DNA of 64,000 bases from Prorocentrum cordatum (taxonomy: Eukaryota; Sar; Dinophyceae; Prorocentrales; Prorocentraceae), in NCBI GenBank assembly GCA_963575745.1, contig CAUYUJ010006313.1:185068-249067 (forward strand). The letters run 5' to 3'. The notes under the pieces are model-generated. The model did not search any database. It was given only the letters and a program-made list of their open reading frames with translations, and was not told where the DNA came from. How positions within the stretch are numbered: the first letter of the stretch is position 1; the number at the start of each line of letters is the position of its first letter. Below, in pieces: positions 53,421-62,136 of the stretch. Position numbers and translations under genes: made by a program.

Positions 53421-54040
53421 CAACAGAGCCCCCGCATACCCAGGTCTCGGCGTGTATGGTCTCCTGGCCCAGGGCCGGATGTTTCGTCCACACCGGCTCT
53501 GGCCCAGGTTTGGCCCAGGTCGGGCGTGTCCCTCTACAGGAGGAACCTGCAGTAAAAAAATGATTTCGGGACGTTTTGGCGTGTTCAGAACATGTTTCGA
53601 TTCCTTGAGTCCTCCAAACTCCGCCTGCAGGAGAACATACCCGACCTAAGTCTGGTGGTGCTGCACATGGCATTGCGCCGCACCTCGTGGACAAGCAGTG
53701 GCCCCAGCGCGGGCGTTCAAGGTTGAATGCCGGCAGTGGCCTGGAATCGGCCGGTATCGAACGAGCGCCGTCAGGAAGTCGCGATCGTTCAACCTCGAAG
53801 GATCCACGCGGCCTCTGAAACCGATGCCGACGTCTCGCGGTGTGAACGCTCTGTTGAAGATGTTTCATTTCGATGGGGCACCCTACCAATATCCACCACC
53901 TGGTGGGCCGATCTTCTGGGACCCCAGCAGGCGGTGGATATGAAATTCATTCGGGCCTTGGTGGTGGTGGTGGTCACGTATGTATTTATGCAAGTCCATC
54001 GCTTGCCGAGGTCCAAGAAGGGCCATCCCTATGCGGCGGT
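53421..54040. other. no gene recognised
   Basis: The frame 53698-53943 (+) ends MFHFDGAPYQYPPPGGPIFW, which looks protein-like, but no family is evident. GTTCAA(G/C)GTTGAA-type repeats occur around 53715-53800. Confidence 0.3.
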
Positions 54041-54200
54041 GATGGGTTCTGAACAAAAGCTTTCGGAGGTCCTCGCTGATTTCTTGCATCGGCGCTGGAC
54101 CCCCTTCCTTGCGCCCGGAGAGCGCCAGGGGGCTCCAGCGTCGATGCAACAGACTCGCGCGGACCTCCGAACGTTTACACTTCCGTACTGGTTTGTTCTT
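54041..54200 (+). mobile_element. GC-rich foldback element, copy F
   Basis: Arms TTCGGAGGTCCTCGCTGATT and GCGCGGACCTCCGAA with the core GCGCTGGACCCCC/GGGGGCTCCAGCG. The right terminus is GGTTTGTTCTT. Shorter core than copy B. Confidence 0.75.
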
Positions 54201-54254
54201 GGATATAAGCCAGTCTCAACACATTCGGGTGCTTCATAGAGGCTCGGGTGCTTC

Positions 54255-54425
54255 ATAGCGATCCTCCTCCTGCTCCTGCTCCTCCTGCTCCTCCTCCTCC
54301 TCCTCCTCCTCCTCCTCCTCTTCCTCTTTCTCCTCCTCCTCCTCCTCCTCCTTCTCCTCTTCCCCCTCCTCCTTCTCCTCTTCCCCCTCCTCCATCTCAT
54401 CCTCCTCTTCCTCCTCCTCCTCCTA
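54255..54425 (+). repeat. (CTC)n array with TTCCCC interruptions
   Basis: About 170 bp of CTC/TTC ending 50 bp before the TTLL exon. Confidence 0.9.
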
Positions 54426-54478
54426 CCAGGCGGGGTAGGGGGGGCGGAAGTGTGGCGGACGCGCGCCCTTCCCACGAG

Positions 54479-54612
54479 GTGTACGCCCTCCTGCTGGGGC
54501 GCGCGCCGGGGCTCCAGCTGGGCCTCCTGCGGCGCAACGTGTGGATCCTGAAGCCCTCCACGGGCGCGCTGGGCCGCGGCATCTCGTTCGTGCGGGGCTG
54601 CGGCCGCGAGGC
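54479..54612 (+). CDS. exon of a TTLL protein: ATP-grasp Lys and GRGI motif
   Basis: The frame reads VYALLLGRAPGLQLGLLRRN then VWILKPSTGALGRGISFVRG. N(V/I)WI(L/V)KPxxxxxGRGI is the hallmark of TTL/TTLL enzymes: the Lys contacts ATP and the Gly-rich loop closes over it. Codons are GC3-biased. Two variants should be noted: the usual Ser-Arg of SRGRGI is Leu-Gly here. The exon is bordered upstream by a CTC array and a possible acceptor CCTTCCCACGAG, and downstream by a 158-bp element at 54690. Confidence in the family is good; boundaries are approximate. Confidence 0.65.
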
Positions 54613-54689
54613 GGGGCCTTCTCTCGCCGCCCCTCGCGCCTCACCTCGGCGGGAGCTCTCACGACGCGCTCCAGGCATCGACGAAGAGC

Positions 54690-54847
54690 TTACCAGCCTG
54701 GAACATGTCCCTATTCCTATGCTGGGCATCTCCTCGTCACGATGCCAATCTTAGGGATTCCCTTATTTTTTCAGGGCGCATCCCCAAGATCGTCATCGCC
54801 TTGTGGCGTGTCAGTCTTGGGGATAGGGATAAGTTCGCGGCTGGTAA
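54690..54847 (+). mobile_element. 158-bp inverted-repeat element, copy 3
   Basis: Starts TTACCAGCCTGGAAC and ends GCGGCTGGTAA. Flanks AGAGC (54685-54689) and AGAAC (54848-54852) match at 4 of 5. Same orientation as copy 1. The right flank is also the first bases of foldback copy G. Confidence 0.85.
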
Positions 54848-55012
54848 AGAACACATCGCACGGACATGAGCTCTCGCAGGTCCGCGCGGACTTCTCGGTT
54901 CGGCGCTGGAGCCTCCCTGGCGGCGCCTCCCGGCGCCTCTGGCGCGCTCCGCGCGCCCAGGGCGGGCGGAGCGCAGAGTCGAGAGCTCCGCGCGGACCGT
55001 CCGGGGTCTCCG
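54848..55012 (+). mobile_element. GC-rich foldback element, copy G
   Basis: Begins AGAACACATCGCACGGACAT; arms CGCAGGTCCGCGCGGACTTC and GCTCCGCGCGGACCGTCC; core CTCTGGCGCGCTCCGCGCGC. The right end is not well defined. It lies immediately against the 158-bp element. Confidence 0.65.
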
Positions 55013-55087
55013 CGGCTTCTGCTCGGGCCTCCCTGGCGGAGGGCGGCGGAAGCCGGCGGAAGCACACCGAGGCCACCTCCTGCCAGC

Positions 55088-55245
55088 GGGGGAAAAACAC
55101 AGACACGATGAATCGTCGACCCTCCAGAAAATATGGGAAGATATTGGCAGCGGGGGGGAAGACGAAAACCCAGAAAATGTGGGAAAATATAGGGGAGTCT
55201 TTTCATTTGTGTGTTTTGTTTGTGTGTCCCGGGGCCCCTTCAGAG
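55088..55245 (+). repeat. CACAGACACG / TTTGTGTGT element, third copy
   Basis: AAAAACACAGACACGATGAA, TCGTCGACC, AAAATATGGGAAGATATTGG, GAAGACGAAAACCC, TTTGTTTGTGTGTCC and GGGGCCCCTTCA occur in the same order as at 32827-32985. Both full copies follow a GC-rich foldback element at a distance of 75-280 bp. Confidence 0.75.
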
Positions 55246-55385
55246 AAGAGGCGCCGCGAGGCGCAGTGCTTCTTGGGGAGGGCGCCTCGACGCCCAAGCG
55301 CCCACGCATCACCGGCAGGGGGCCCGGCGGCCCCCCCGGGGCCCGGGAGCTCGCGGATAGCCGCGAAGGATCGGGGGCCCGCCGC

Positions 55386-55484
55386 CGATCTGTCTGCGGT
55401 GCATCGCCGATGCCGAGTCGATGTTTCCCGCCCTGTGGAAGGAAGAACACACGTGCACGCACACACACACACACACACACACAG

Positions 55485-55516
<32 letters not shown>

Positions 55517-55517
55517 C

Positions 55518-55605
<88 letters not shown>

Positions 55606-55792
55606 CACATACACACACACTGGTTGGAAAACCTCACACAGAGAGAAAAACATACACAGGGTGTGCGTGCGTGTTTGCTCCACCGAGTAGTGTGAGTGTG
55701 TTTGTTTGTTGGTTTGTTTGTTGGCGTGTTTGTTTTCCACGGACCGACCTATCTGCAGTGTATCGCCGATGCCGAGTCGATGTTTCCCGTTC
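55386..55792 (+). repeat. CA/CGCA microsatellite between ~50-bp direct repeats
   Basis: Direct repeats GATCTGTCTGCGGTGCATCG... (55386-55433) and GACCTATCTGCAGTGTATCG... (55745-55792), both continuing into CCGATGCCGAGTCGATGTTT, flank a CA and CGCA repeat of about 180 bp (55440-55620) and a GTTTGTTTG tract. Confidence 0.8.
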
Positions 55793-56645
55793 CCCCCCGA
55801 GTTGGCCACCACCCTGGCGTTCCCCTCTGCCCTGCGGGCGATGAGGAGGGTGGGAGGGGGCGCAAGCGAGGAACTTGCATTTGGGCGTGCCTGTCGGAGT
55901 GCGGTTCGACTTGCATGTCGGCGGCATTTGGATGTGCTCTTTGATTGGCATGTCGGTTTGCAGCTAGAATTTGCATGTCGATGCGCATGTCCATCGCATG
56001 TTCTCCTCCACTCTGTAAGTTCACAATGTGAATGTTTTTTCTCCTCGCTCCCCAAAGACATCTCCAGAGTGGTCTGCCCTCTCCGCATCTTATGTCTTGT
56101 TCGCACAGGGTTGGCCTCGGTCCTTTCAGGATGGCGTTCCCGCTGCAGCGTGGGCCTCATTTCAGAATCGGTGCGTTGCTTCCGTCGTTCTGAACGGAGC
56201 TCTCGCCCAAGCGCGGGCCATGGTTTTGGAGAGAGGTTGAAGTATCGGGTTAGAAGGGCCCATCAGTGTCGCAATCAAGTGTCAAAGAACAGCGGAAGGC
56301 GCATGAGGATCGTCCTTTGTTTGTGGACGATCTGATGGTGCTTATCCAAAAGGAAGCCCATGGTGGCCTCGACACGGGTGCGGGGTGCCATACGGTGGCC
56401 CCCCTGTGGATGGGTGAGCGGTCCGCCTCCCCCCCGGGCTGCAAGTTCTGCCCGAGGCTCGTGGGGAGTTGCATTGGAGCCTATGGGTGAATTCCGTTCC
56501 CTCCCTCCCCTCCCGCCCATCGCGCAGAGACCCCGCCCCCCCGGGACAGAAGGACGGGGGTAAGAACCAGGGAGGTTGGGGGGCACAATCGAACCCGCGA
56601 GCAGGATATCGGCGCGGAAGAGAACGTGCATGTAAGCCGCGAGAA
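55793..56645. other. no gene recognised
   Basis: TTGCATGTCG(G/A)-type short repeats at about 55875-55995. A frame at 56266-56490 reads PLFVDDLMVLIQKEA, recalling a reverse-transcriptase FVDD box, but nothing around it supports that. Confidence 0.3.
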
Positions 56646-57175
56646 ACCCCACGGGCGCGAACTCCACGAGCGTGAACACCACGAGTGTGAAGTCCGCGAG
56701 CGTGAGGTCCACCAACACATCCACGACCATGACCTCCACGCGCGTGAGGTCTACGAGGGAATCCACAAATCAGCAGCTTCACGAGAGGCTCGACCGCGAA
56801 ATCCGCGAGGGAGTCCACAAGCGACTACCCCACGAATGCCAACTCCACGATGGCATCCCCGAGCAGGAGTCCTGCGAGGGAGTCCGCAAACGGGAACCCC
56901 AATAGGAAAGCCTACGGGCGTGAAGTTTCAAGAGGGGATCCGCGAGAGTGACCGCCACGGGAGAACAATGAAAGATGATGTAATCTACGAGTGCAAGCAC
57001 TGGAAGCAGAATCACGAGCAGAAGCTTCGTGACGACATCCACAAGCATGAATTCAACGAGCGCGAATTCCGCGAGGAAGTCAACGAGCACGGCACGAGCT
57101 CCGAGAGCACCAGAGGAAGTCCACGAGAACGAGCACAAAAAAGTCCACGAGAACGAGCACGAGTCCTTCCTCTTC
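56646..57175 (+). repeat. 15-bp minisatellite encoding a HERE(V/L)-like pentapeptide
   Basis: Units of about 15 bp such as CACGAGCGTGAACTC and CGCGAGGGAGTCCAC, roughly 35 copies with much divergence. The + frame from 56626 reads HGRELHEREHHECEVREREV before losing phase. The regular 15-bp step keeps a reading frame, but nothing else indicates a gene. Confidence 0.7.
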
Positions 57176-57597
57176 GTTGCCGCCCCTTCCTTTCCTCTTT
57201 CTCCTCATGTTTCTCCCGCTCCTTCCACTCCAGCTCCTGCTGCTGCTGTTCGTCCTCTCCACCCGCCTTCCTCATCCTCTTGATGTTCCTCATGTTCTTC
57301 CTGCTCATCCGCCACCTCCTCCTCCCCAATGTGCGCAGCTTCCCTTGCCCGATCGCGCATAGCACTATGGAGGAGTCCTTCTGAGAGCTCCAGGCCCACT
57401 ATACCGCGCGTCGGCGGATCGAGAAGCACCCGCGCACTTGAAAGGAGTGGGTGAGCGGGATAGGACGGCAGATGTGGCGCGAGCGCACCCTGTAGCTTGC
57501 CCCCTCCACTCCCCCCCCGTCCCACCCTCACTCGCCCACCTTGCGCTTCTCCGCCCACCCACCTGGTGCGGCTGAGCATTACTTCATGTGTCCAGTA

Positions 57598-57844
57598 CTT
57601 AGTGGGCCCTGGGAACGACAGGGCCGTTTTTTTACCGGTTCCGTTTTGCCGTTTTTTTGCCGGTTCCAACGCCTTTTTTTTACCAGTTCCGTCACCGTTT
57701 TTTGACCGGTTCCGGCTCCAGTTCCAATCCTGGAGCCGTTTTTTTGTCGTTTCCGGTCGCCGTTTTTTTGCCGCTTCCATCTTCCATGGACATTTTTTTG
57801 GAAACGGTGAAAAAACGGCCCTGCCGTTTCTGGCGCCCACAAAG
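57598..57844 (+). mobile_element. 247-bp CTTAG-ended element, 8-bp target duplication (hAT-like)
   Basis: Terminal inverted repeats of about 45 bp: CTTAGTGGGCCCTGGGAACG onward and the complement of CTTTGTGGGCGCCAGAAACG onward, both running into ACAGGGCCG / CAGGGCCGTTTTTT. Flanked by perfect 8-bp direct repeats GTCCAGTA (57590-57597 and 57845-57852). The interior holds about six units of GCCGTTTTTTTGCCGGTTCC. No coding capacity. Confidence 0.85.
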
Positions 57845-57852
57845 GTCCAGTA

Positions 57853-58351
57853 TGGCGTTCTTGGCTACGCTTTCATTTTGGGAAAACGCTCGCGACGCCG
57901 CGCTTGCTGCGGCAGTGGACGACACGGCGCTTCGCCTACAGGCCGTGGCGGCATACATGTTGTACCGCTTTGTTGACCAGGTGTTCTGGTTCGTTGGCAC
58001 GACTGGTCTTGCGCGAAAGCTGAATGCTAAACGGTATATGGTCCAAATGCTTCACGAGGGCACGCGCGGCGACGGGCGTTGACGACATGTTTGCCAGATT
58101 TGCGCGGGGGACAGCGCCAGGCGACGACGACGACGCGACGATGATGGTGTTGCTACGCAGAGTCTCTGGTTGGTCAACTTTCTCTTTCTCCCACCGCGCC
58201 AACGTCTCGGTATCCTACGCCTACGCCTGCGATCGCGTGCTTTCATTGACCTGCACGACATCCGTCAGCCCAGGGTTTTGGATCCCACCCCTACTCCCGT
58301 TCTCATGGCCGACACCTTGCTTGATTGATTATCACCGTGCCCAGCGCGCAT
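57853..58351 (+). CDS. possible coding stretch of unknown function
   Basis: From ATG 57853 the frame reads MAFLATLSFWENARDAALAA and LRLQAVAAYMLYRFVDQVFW, then ends at 58082. A second frame continues ATGVDDMFARFARGTAPGDD and VLLRRVSGWSTF to about 58350. The texture is that of a helical protein with a frame change or intron near 58065. It starts directly after the 247-bp element. No family recognised. Confidence 0.25.
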
Positions 58352-59208
58352 GAGGGTATTGTTGGTGTCGGGCGGAACCAGCATCGAAGCCGGCATGTCA
58401 TCCTAACAGGCGCCGTCCAGTGTTTGGGCGGCAGTCGTAGTAGGCGTCGGGGTTGGCGTAGCAGTTGTGGATTTCCCAATGCCTGTGACGTGGAGTGGGC
58501 ACCCCTGCGGATCACTTCAAGCATGCGACTCTTTATGTCACAGACTCGGTGCGCCATCTATGCCACTAATGTGATGCGTCATTGATGACATGGATTGGAC
58601 CTGGATTGGAGCATGAAGGAGTTCTCTCGTTTGCCTTGGTCGTGCGTTCCACTCAAGGACTTCGTATTCATGTCCATCGGACTCACATCCTGAGGTAGCG
58701 ATCCCTCGCCTCACTTGGAGCTTTGGCTGGGAAGAGGCAGTGTGTCTCGTTCCTCCCGCTCCCTGATGCGGAACGCTGGCTAGCCTTGCTGGAGTTGGCG
58801 AGTTGTCTGTCTTCTTTTGCCTGCCTCGTCCTCGCCCTGTGCTCTTTCTGTTGGCTTGCAGAGGGGCCCGTGTGCATCCCACCAGTGTCAGCGAGTAACA
58901 TAGTTGCAGCCCTCACCAGAGTTGCCGCCCAGCGATGCAAGGACGACGAGACTCATGCTTTCCTCGCCCAGGGTTGGTCAAGGTCAAGGTCTCCTTCTCC
59001 TCCTCCTCCTCTCCCTCATTGCTCCTTTGTGAGCCAGCGATGCCCGTGGACAGTGGCGTGGCGGCGGGCGTTGGCTACGGCATTTTCCAGAGTTGCGCAT
59101 GGAGGATGGCCGCCGGTGGAAAAAGATGCCCTCCCTCCTCCAGCCCTCCCCCCCGCCCTTCCCCCTTCGCTGACCCCCCCCCTTCCCTCCCACTGCTCCT
59201 CCTCTGAG
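58352..59208. other. no gene recognised
   Basis: Frame 58723-59709 (+) passes through here and continues into the TTLL exon, but its upstream part (Leu/Cys-rich) shows no homology I can name. Confidence 0.3.
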
Positions 59209-59304
59209 GGCGTCGCCTCCACGGACCCGGGGAAGCCGCGCCGCCCCGGCGGCGACAACATCGGCCACGTGGTCCAGAAGTACGTCGAGTGCCCGCACCT
59301 CATC
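59209..59304 (+). CDS. exon of a TTLL protein: VQKYxE motif
   Basis: After a strong pyrimidine tract, CCACTGCTCCTCCTCTGAG, the frame reads GDNIGHVVQKYVECPHLI. W(I/V)VQKYIExPLL is the TTL-domain segment that follows the GRGI loop and helps bind adenine. Here the residue before VVQKY is His, and the usual P-L-L is P-H-L. It lies 4.6 kb downstream of the WILKP exon on the same strand, the order expected. The next block (GRKFDxRxWV) was not found before the window ends. Confidence 0.5.
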
Positions 59305-59469
59305 CGAGCGGCTGGGAGACCCCCCGTGGCAGCCATCCGATCTCTGTACTGGCAGCGGGCGTACGCCCATTGCGTCTGGCCCTCTGGGCTGCTGGTGCGC
59401 AGCCGAGGCTCGACGCAGCTGCAGCCACACCGCCCGACCGGCCCCAGCCTCCCCTCCTCCATCCCCTCC

Positions 59470-59590
59470 TCCTCTTGGTCATTCTCGTTCTCTTCCTCCT
59501 CCTCTCCTCCCTTCCTTCCCTCTCCTCCCTTCCTCCTCCTCTCCTCTCCTCCCTTCCTCCTTCCTCCTCCTCTCCTCCCTTCCTTCCCCG
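59470..59590 (+). repeat. CTCCTCCCTTC pyrimidine repeat
   Basis: About 120 bp of TCCTCC/CCTTCC with repeated CTCCTCTCCTCCCTTCCT. Confidence 0.9.
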
Positions 59591-59715
59591 TCCTGCCCCG
59601 TGCCAGTACCTCTGCTTCTCCTGATGCGTGCGTCGGTCGAGCAGGGCGCCCCAGCGATATAGCGACGCTGCCGGAGGTGCTCCGAGAGCGTCCTGTGGTG
59701 CCCGAGTGAGGGCGG

Positions 59716-59824
59716 AGTAGGAGGAGGAGGAGGAGGAGGAGGAGGAGGAGGAGGAGGAGGAGGAACAGGAGGAGGAGGAGGAGGAGGAGGAGGAGGAGGA
59801 GGGAGGAGGAGGAGGAGGGCGGAG
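59716..59824 (+). repeat. (GGA)n array
   Basis: Almost pure GGA over about 108 bp with one ACA interruption. Confidence 0.95.
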
Positions 59825-60035
59825 GATGGCAGAAAGCCCATGCGAATTCGGAAAGACATCCTCATGACTGCTTGGTCTCCTCCTCCGACCAAGGTCCGCT
59901 CAAAACGTGCCCCCGCTTCCCATCCCAGGGGTCCCTCCGGGCCAGTCCTTCGCTGAGGTCGGTGCTCCGACGGCCCCAGGGCCCCAAAACGGGCCACGAG
60001 ATGCCAGAATGTGGGAAAGACCTCGGGTCGAAAAT

Positions 60036-60084
60036 CGGACCCTCCTCCTCCTCCTCCTCCTCCCTCCTCCTCCTCCTCCTCCCC
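60036..60084 (+). repeat. (CTC)n array
   Basis: Short CTC repeat of about 48 bp in otherwise unassigned sequence (59825-60400). Confidence 0.9.
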
Positions 60085-60404
60085 GACCTAAGGTTACCCT
60101 GCGGCGCTAGTGAACAAAAAAGCCAAGATGTACTCGACTCGGCTCAAGCAAGAGGACCTGGCGGGCGCCGCGGGTCATGAGAGAAAACGAGCCTACGAAA
60201 AGAGTAGACAATTGAGTAGGCGCCCGCCAGGTCCGTGAATAAGGAGCAGAGGGGGACTTTAGTGCACGCCTCCCCCCCAGGAGTAAGCATAACACCCCCA
60301 TGCATACCCACTTATGTTTGGTATTCGCTGCAGACAGGAAAACAAGAGCAGTTAGACCGGGTGCATTGAAGTCAAGGGTAAATTTATTTCGGGGCTCTTT
60401 GAGC

Positions 60405-61385
60405 ACCAGGTTGGAAGCAACATGTACCTCTGTAGCGCCTGACGAATAAATACAAGATGTGGGTACAAATTGCTTCAATTGGGCACTTTCTGTTACTAAG
60501 GCTGGCCTGTGAGGCTGGCCTGGTGAGGATGCCAGAGGTAGTAAGGCTGGGTGGTGTGCGACATGAAGGAGCTGAGCATATAAAAAGGTGGCGTCTGATG
60601 ACTGCCAAAGAGATGCTCCCCCGCAACCACCACAATAGTTTCAAACCATGTCAGAAGCAGCTCTTGGGATGTTGCCCTAGACTGTCGCGCAGAATGCTCA
60701 GCTCGCGAAGGGGGTGTTTTTTGCAAAGAACGGTATGCAGCGAGTGCTCCACAAATGTCACGTTGGCAGACTGCTCACGTGTCCAGGGCTGTGGAGCGAC
60801 AAGAGGCTAGACTGTCTGCACGTCTCTTCTTCCAGCCCTCGTAACGACAGGAAGGCTGGAAACGTCTAACTTGTAAAGTCCCCCTTTGCCAGCAGTAGGC
60901 CCGCTCTTCTAGGCAGCAGTAGGCCCGCTCGTCGGTTCCCAGGTGGACGGGCCACCGTCACCGTAACTAGTGTCGGGAGTACGAGGGGTAGGCGACGAGA
61001 AGGGGAAAGGAGACATAATGAGCAACAGGGGAAGATTGAGTCCGTGTTAATTGCCTGGTGGCTCCTGAGCAGAGTTGAAGCAGCATGTACCTCTGTCAGA
61101 CGACACACAACCAGTAACCAGAGAATTAGGCTCAAGCTGCTTCAAGTGGGCACCTGCTGTTGCTGAGGCTGGCCTGTGAGGCCTGCCATTGAGGCCGGCC
61201 AGGGAAATAGCCTGTAGCCAGTATGGTAAGACTAACTGCTGCAACATGACAGTATCTGATCATATAAAAGGTGGCGTCTGGTGATTGCCAAAGGTATGCT
61301 CCCGCCACGATTGTGGGGTGAGACAGATTAGACTGTGTGCACTTTTCTTCCATCAGCCCAGTAATGAAAATAAGTCCCCCGACAT
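60405..61385 (+). repeat. degenerate ~665-bp tandem duplication with paired stem
   Basis: Blocks AAGCA(A/G)CATGTACCTCTGT, AAGGCTGGCCTGTGAGGC or its variant, CATATAAAA(A)GGTGGCGTCTG and TAGACTGT(C/G)TGCAC occur in the same order from 60407 and again from 61072. Within each copy GAAGCA(A/G)CATGTAC pairs with a downstream (T/C)TGCTTC segment, and the variable pair is A-T in the first and G-C in the second. A third partial similarity (CTTGGGAT.xTGCCCT) lies at 60663 and 61572. Confidence 0.6.
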
Positions 61386-61768
61386 CCCTCCGAGTCTCAA
61401 GAGTATGTGCCTTCCTGGCCGGCCGCAACCGTGAGCACGAAATACAACGAATGAGGGGTAGGTGATGAGAGATGGTGCTTGTATTGATGGGGTCGACCCC
61501 GTGGGGGACCCAAGTGCATTCCTTATGCGGAAAGGTGGTTTGTATTGCTGGTATGATACTTGTTCCATAACAGTTCTTGGGATTCTGCCCTTTGCTGTGG
61601 GTAAGAAGCCTGCAGATGCGTCCCAGGGTTTGTAAGGTTAGCCCCAAGCCTGGAAGCAAAAGAAATGATGCAGTCCTCGGGCTGCGACCCAGGGTTTTGT
61701 AGGAGCACCCCGGACCTACATGTAGGGAGAGGGATGCCACCAGTGTGTCCGAGCCGCGAGGCACCTGG

Positions 61769-61891
61769 CATCGCTCGGACGTGTGCTATTTTTCCTCGGC
61801 GAGGACCATCAAGGAGCATCCTTGACCATCTGCCGAAAAAAACCACGCACGAAACCGAAAAAAAACACAGGGAATGGACGTCCGAGCGATG
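61769..61891 (+). repeat. foldback with 14-bp perfect arms
   Basis: CATCGCTCGGACGT (61769-61782) and its complement (61878-61891), with further imperfect pairing inward between a T-run and A-runs. Encloses AAAAAAACC-type tracts. Confidence 0.6.
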
Positions 61892-61980
61892 GCGAGGGCA
61901 AAGGGAGGGTGTAGGGCGCATCCGTGGTATCTGGAAGTCAAGGCAGGAGGCCCTCTTCTGTGAGCGTGACTGTACCCCGT

Positions 61981-62132
61981 GCCTCTGGGAGGCTCAGTTG
62001 TAGCCCCTTCTGCGGTGATCGAAGAGGGAGGAGCACTGCAGGTTAGTGTCGCGGTGGCCTCTGGAAGGTTCAAGTGTGCTCGCTCTGCGGCAATATGAGA
62101 GGTAGGAGTACTGGCAGTGGATGTCGCGGTGG
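61981..62132 (+). repeat. ~76-bp tandem duplication
   Basis: Two copies beginning CCTCTGG(G/A)AGG(C/T)TCA and ending GTGTCGCGGTGG / GATGTCGCGGTGG. Confidence 0.7.
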
Positions 62133-62136
62133 CCTG

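Noticed and set aside
56266-56490. FVDDLMVL resembling a reverse-transcriptase catalytic box, and nearby LDTGAG resembling a protease
   Set aside because: The two motifs are about 20 residues apart in one short frame, which no polyprotein layout allows, and no neighbouring conserved blocks were found.
60140-60160. CGGCTCAAGCAAG and GGCTCAAGCTG (61128) as spliced-leader relics
   Set aside because: Only the last 7-8 bases of the dinoflagellate leader match, there is no preceding CCATTTT, and no gene starts there.
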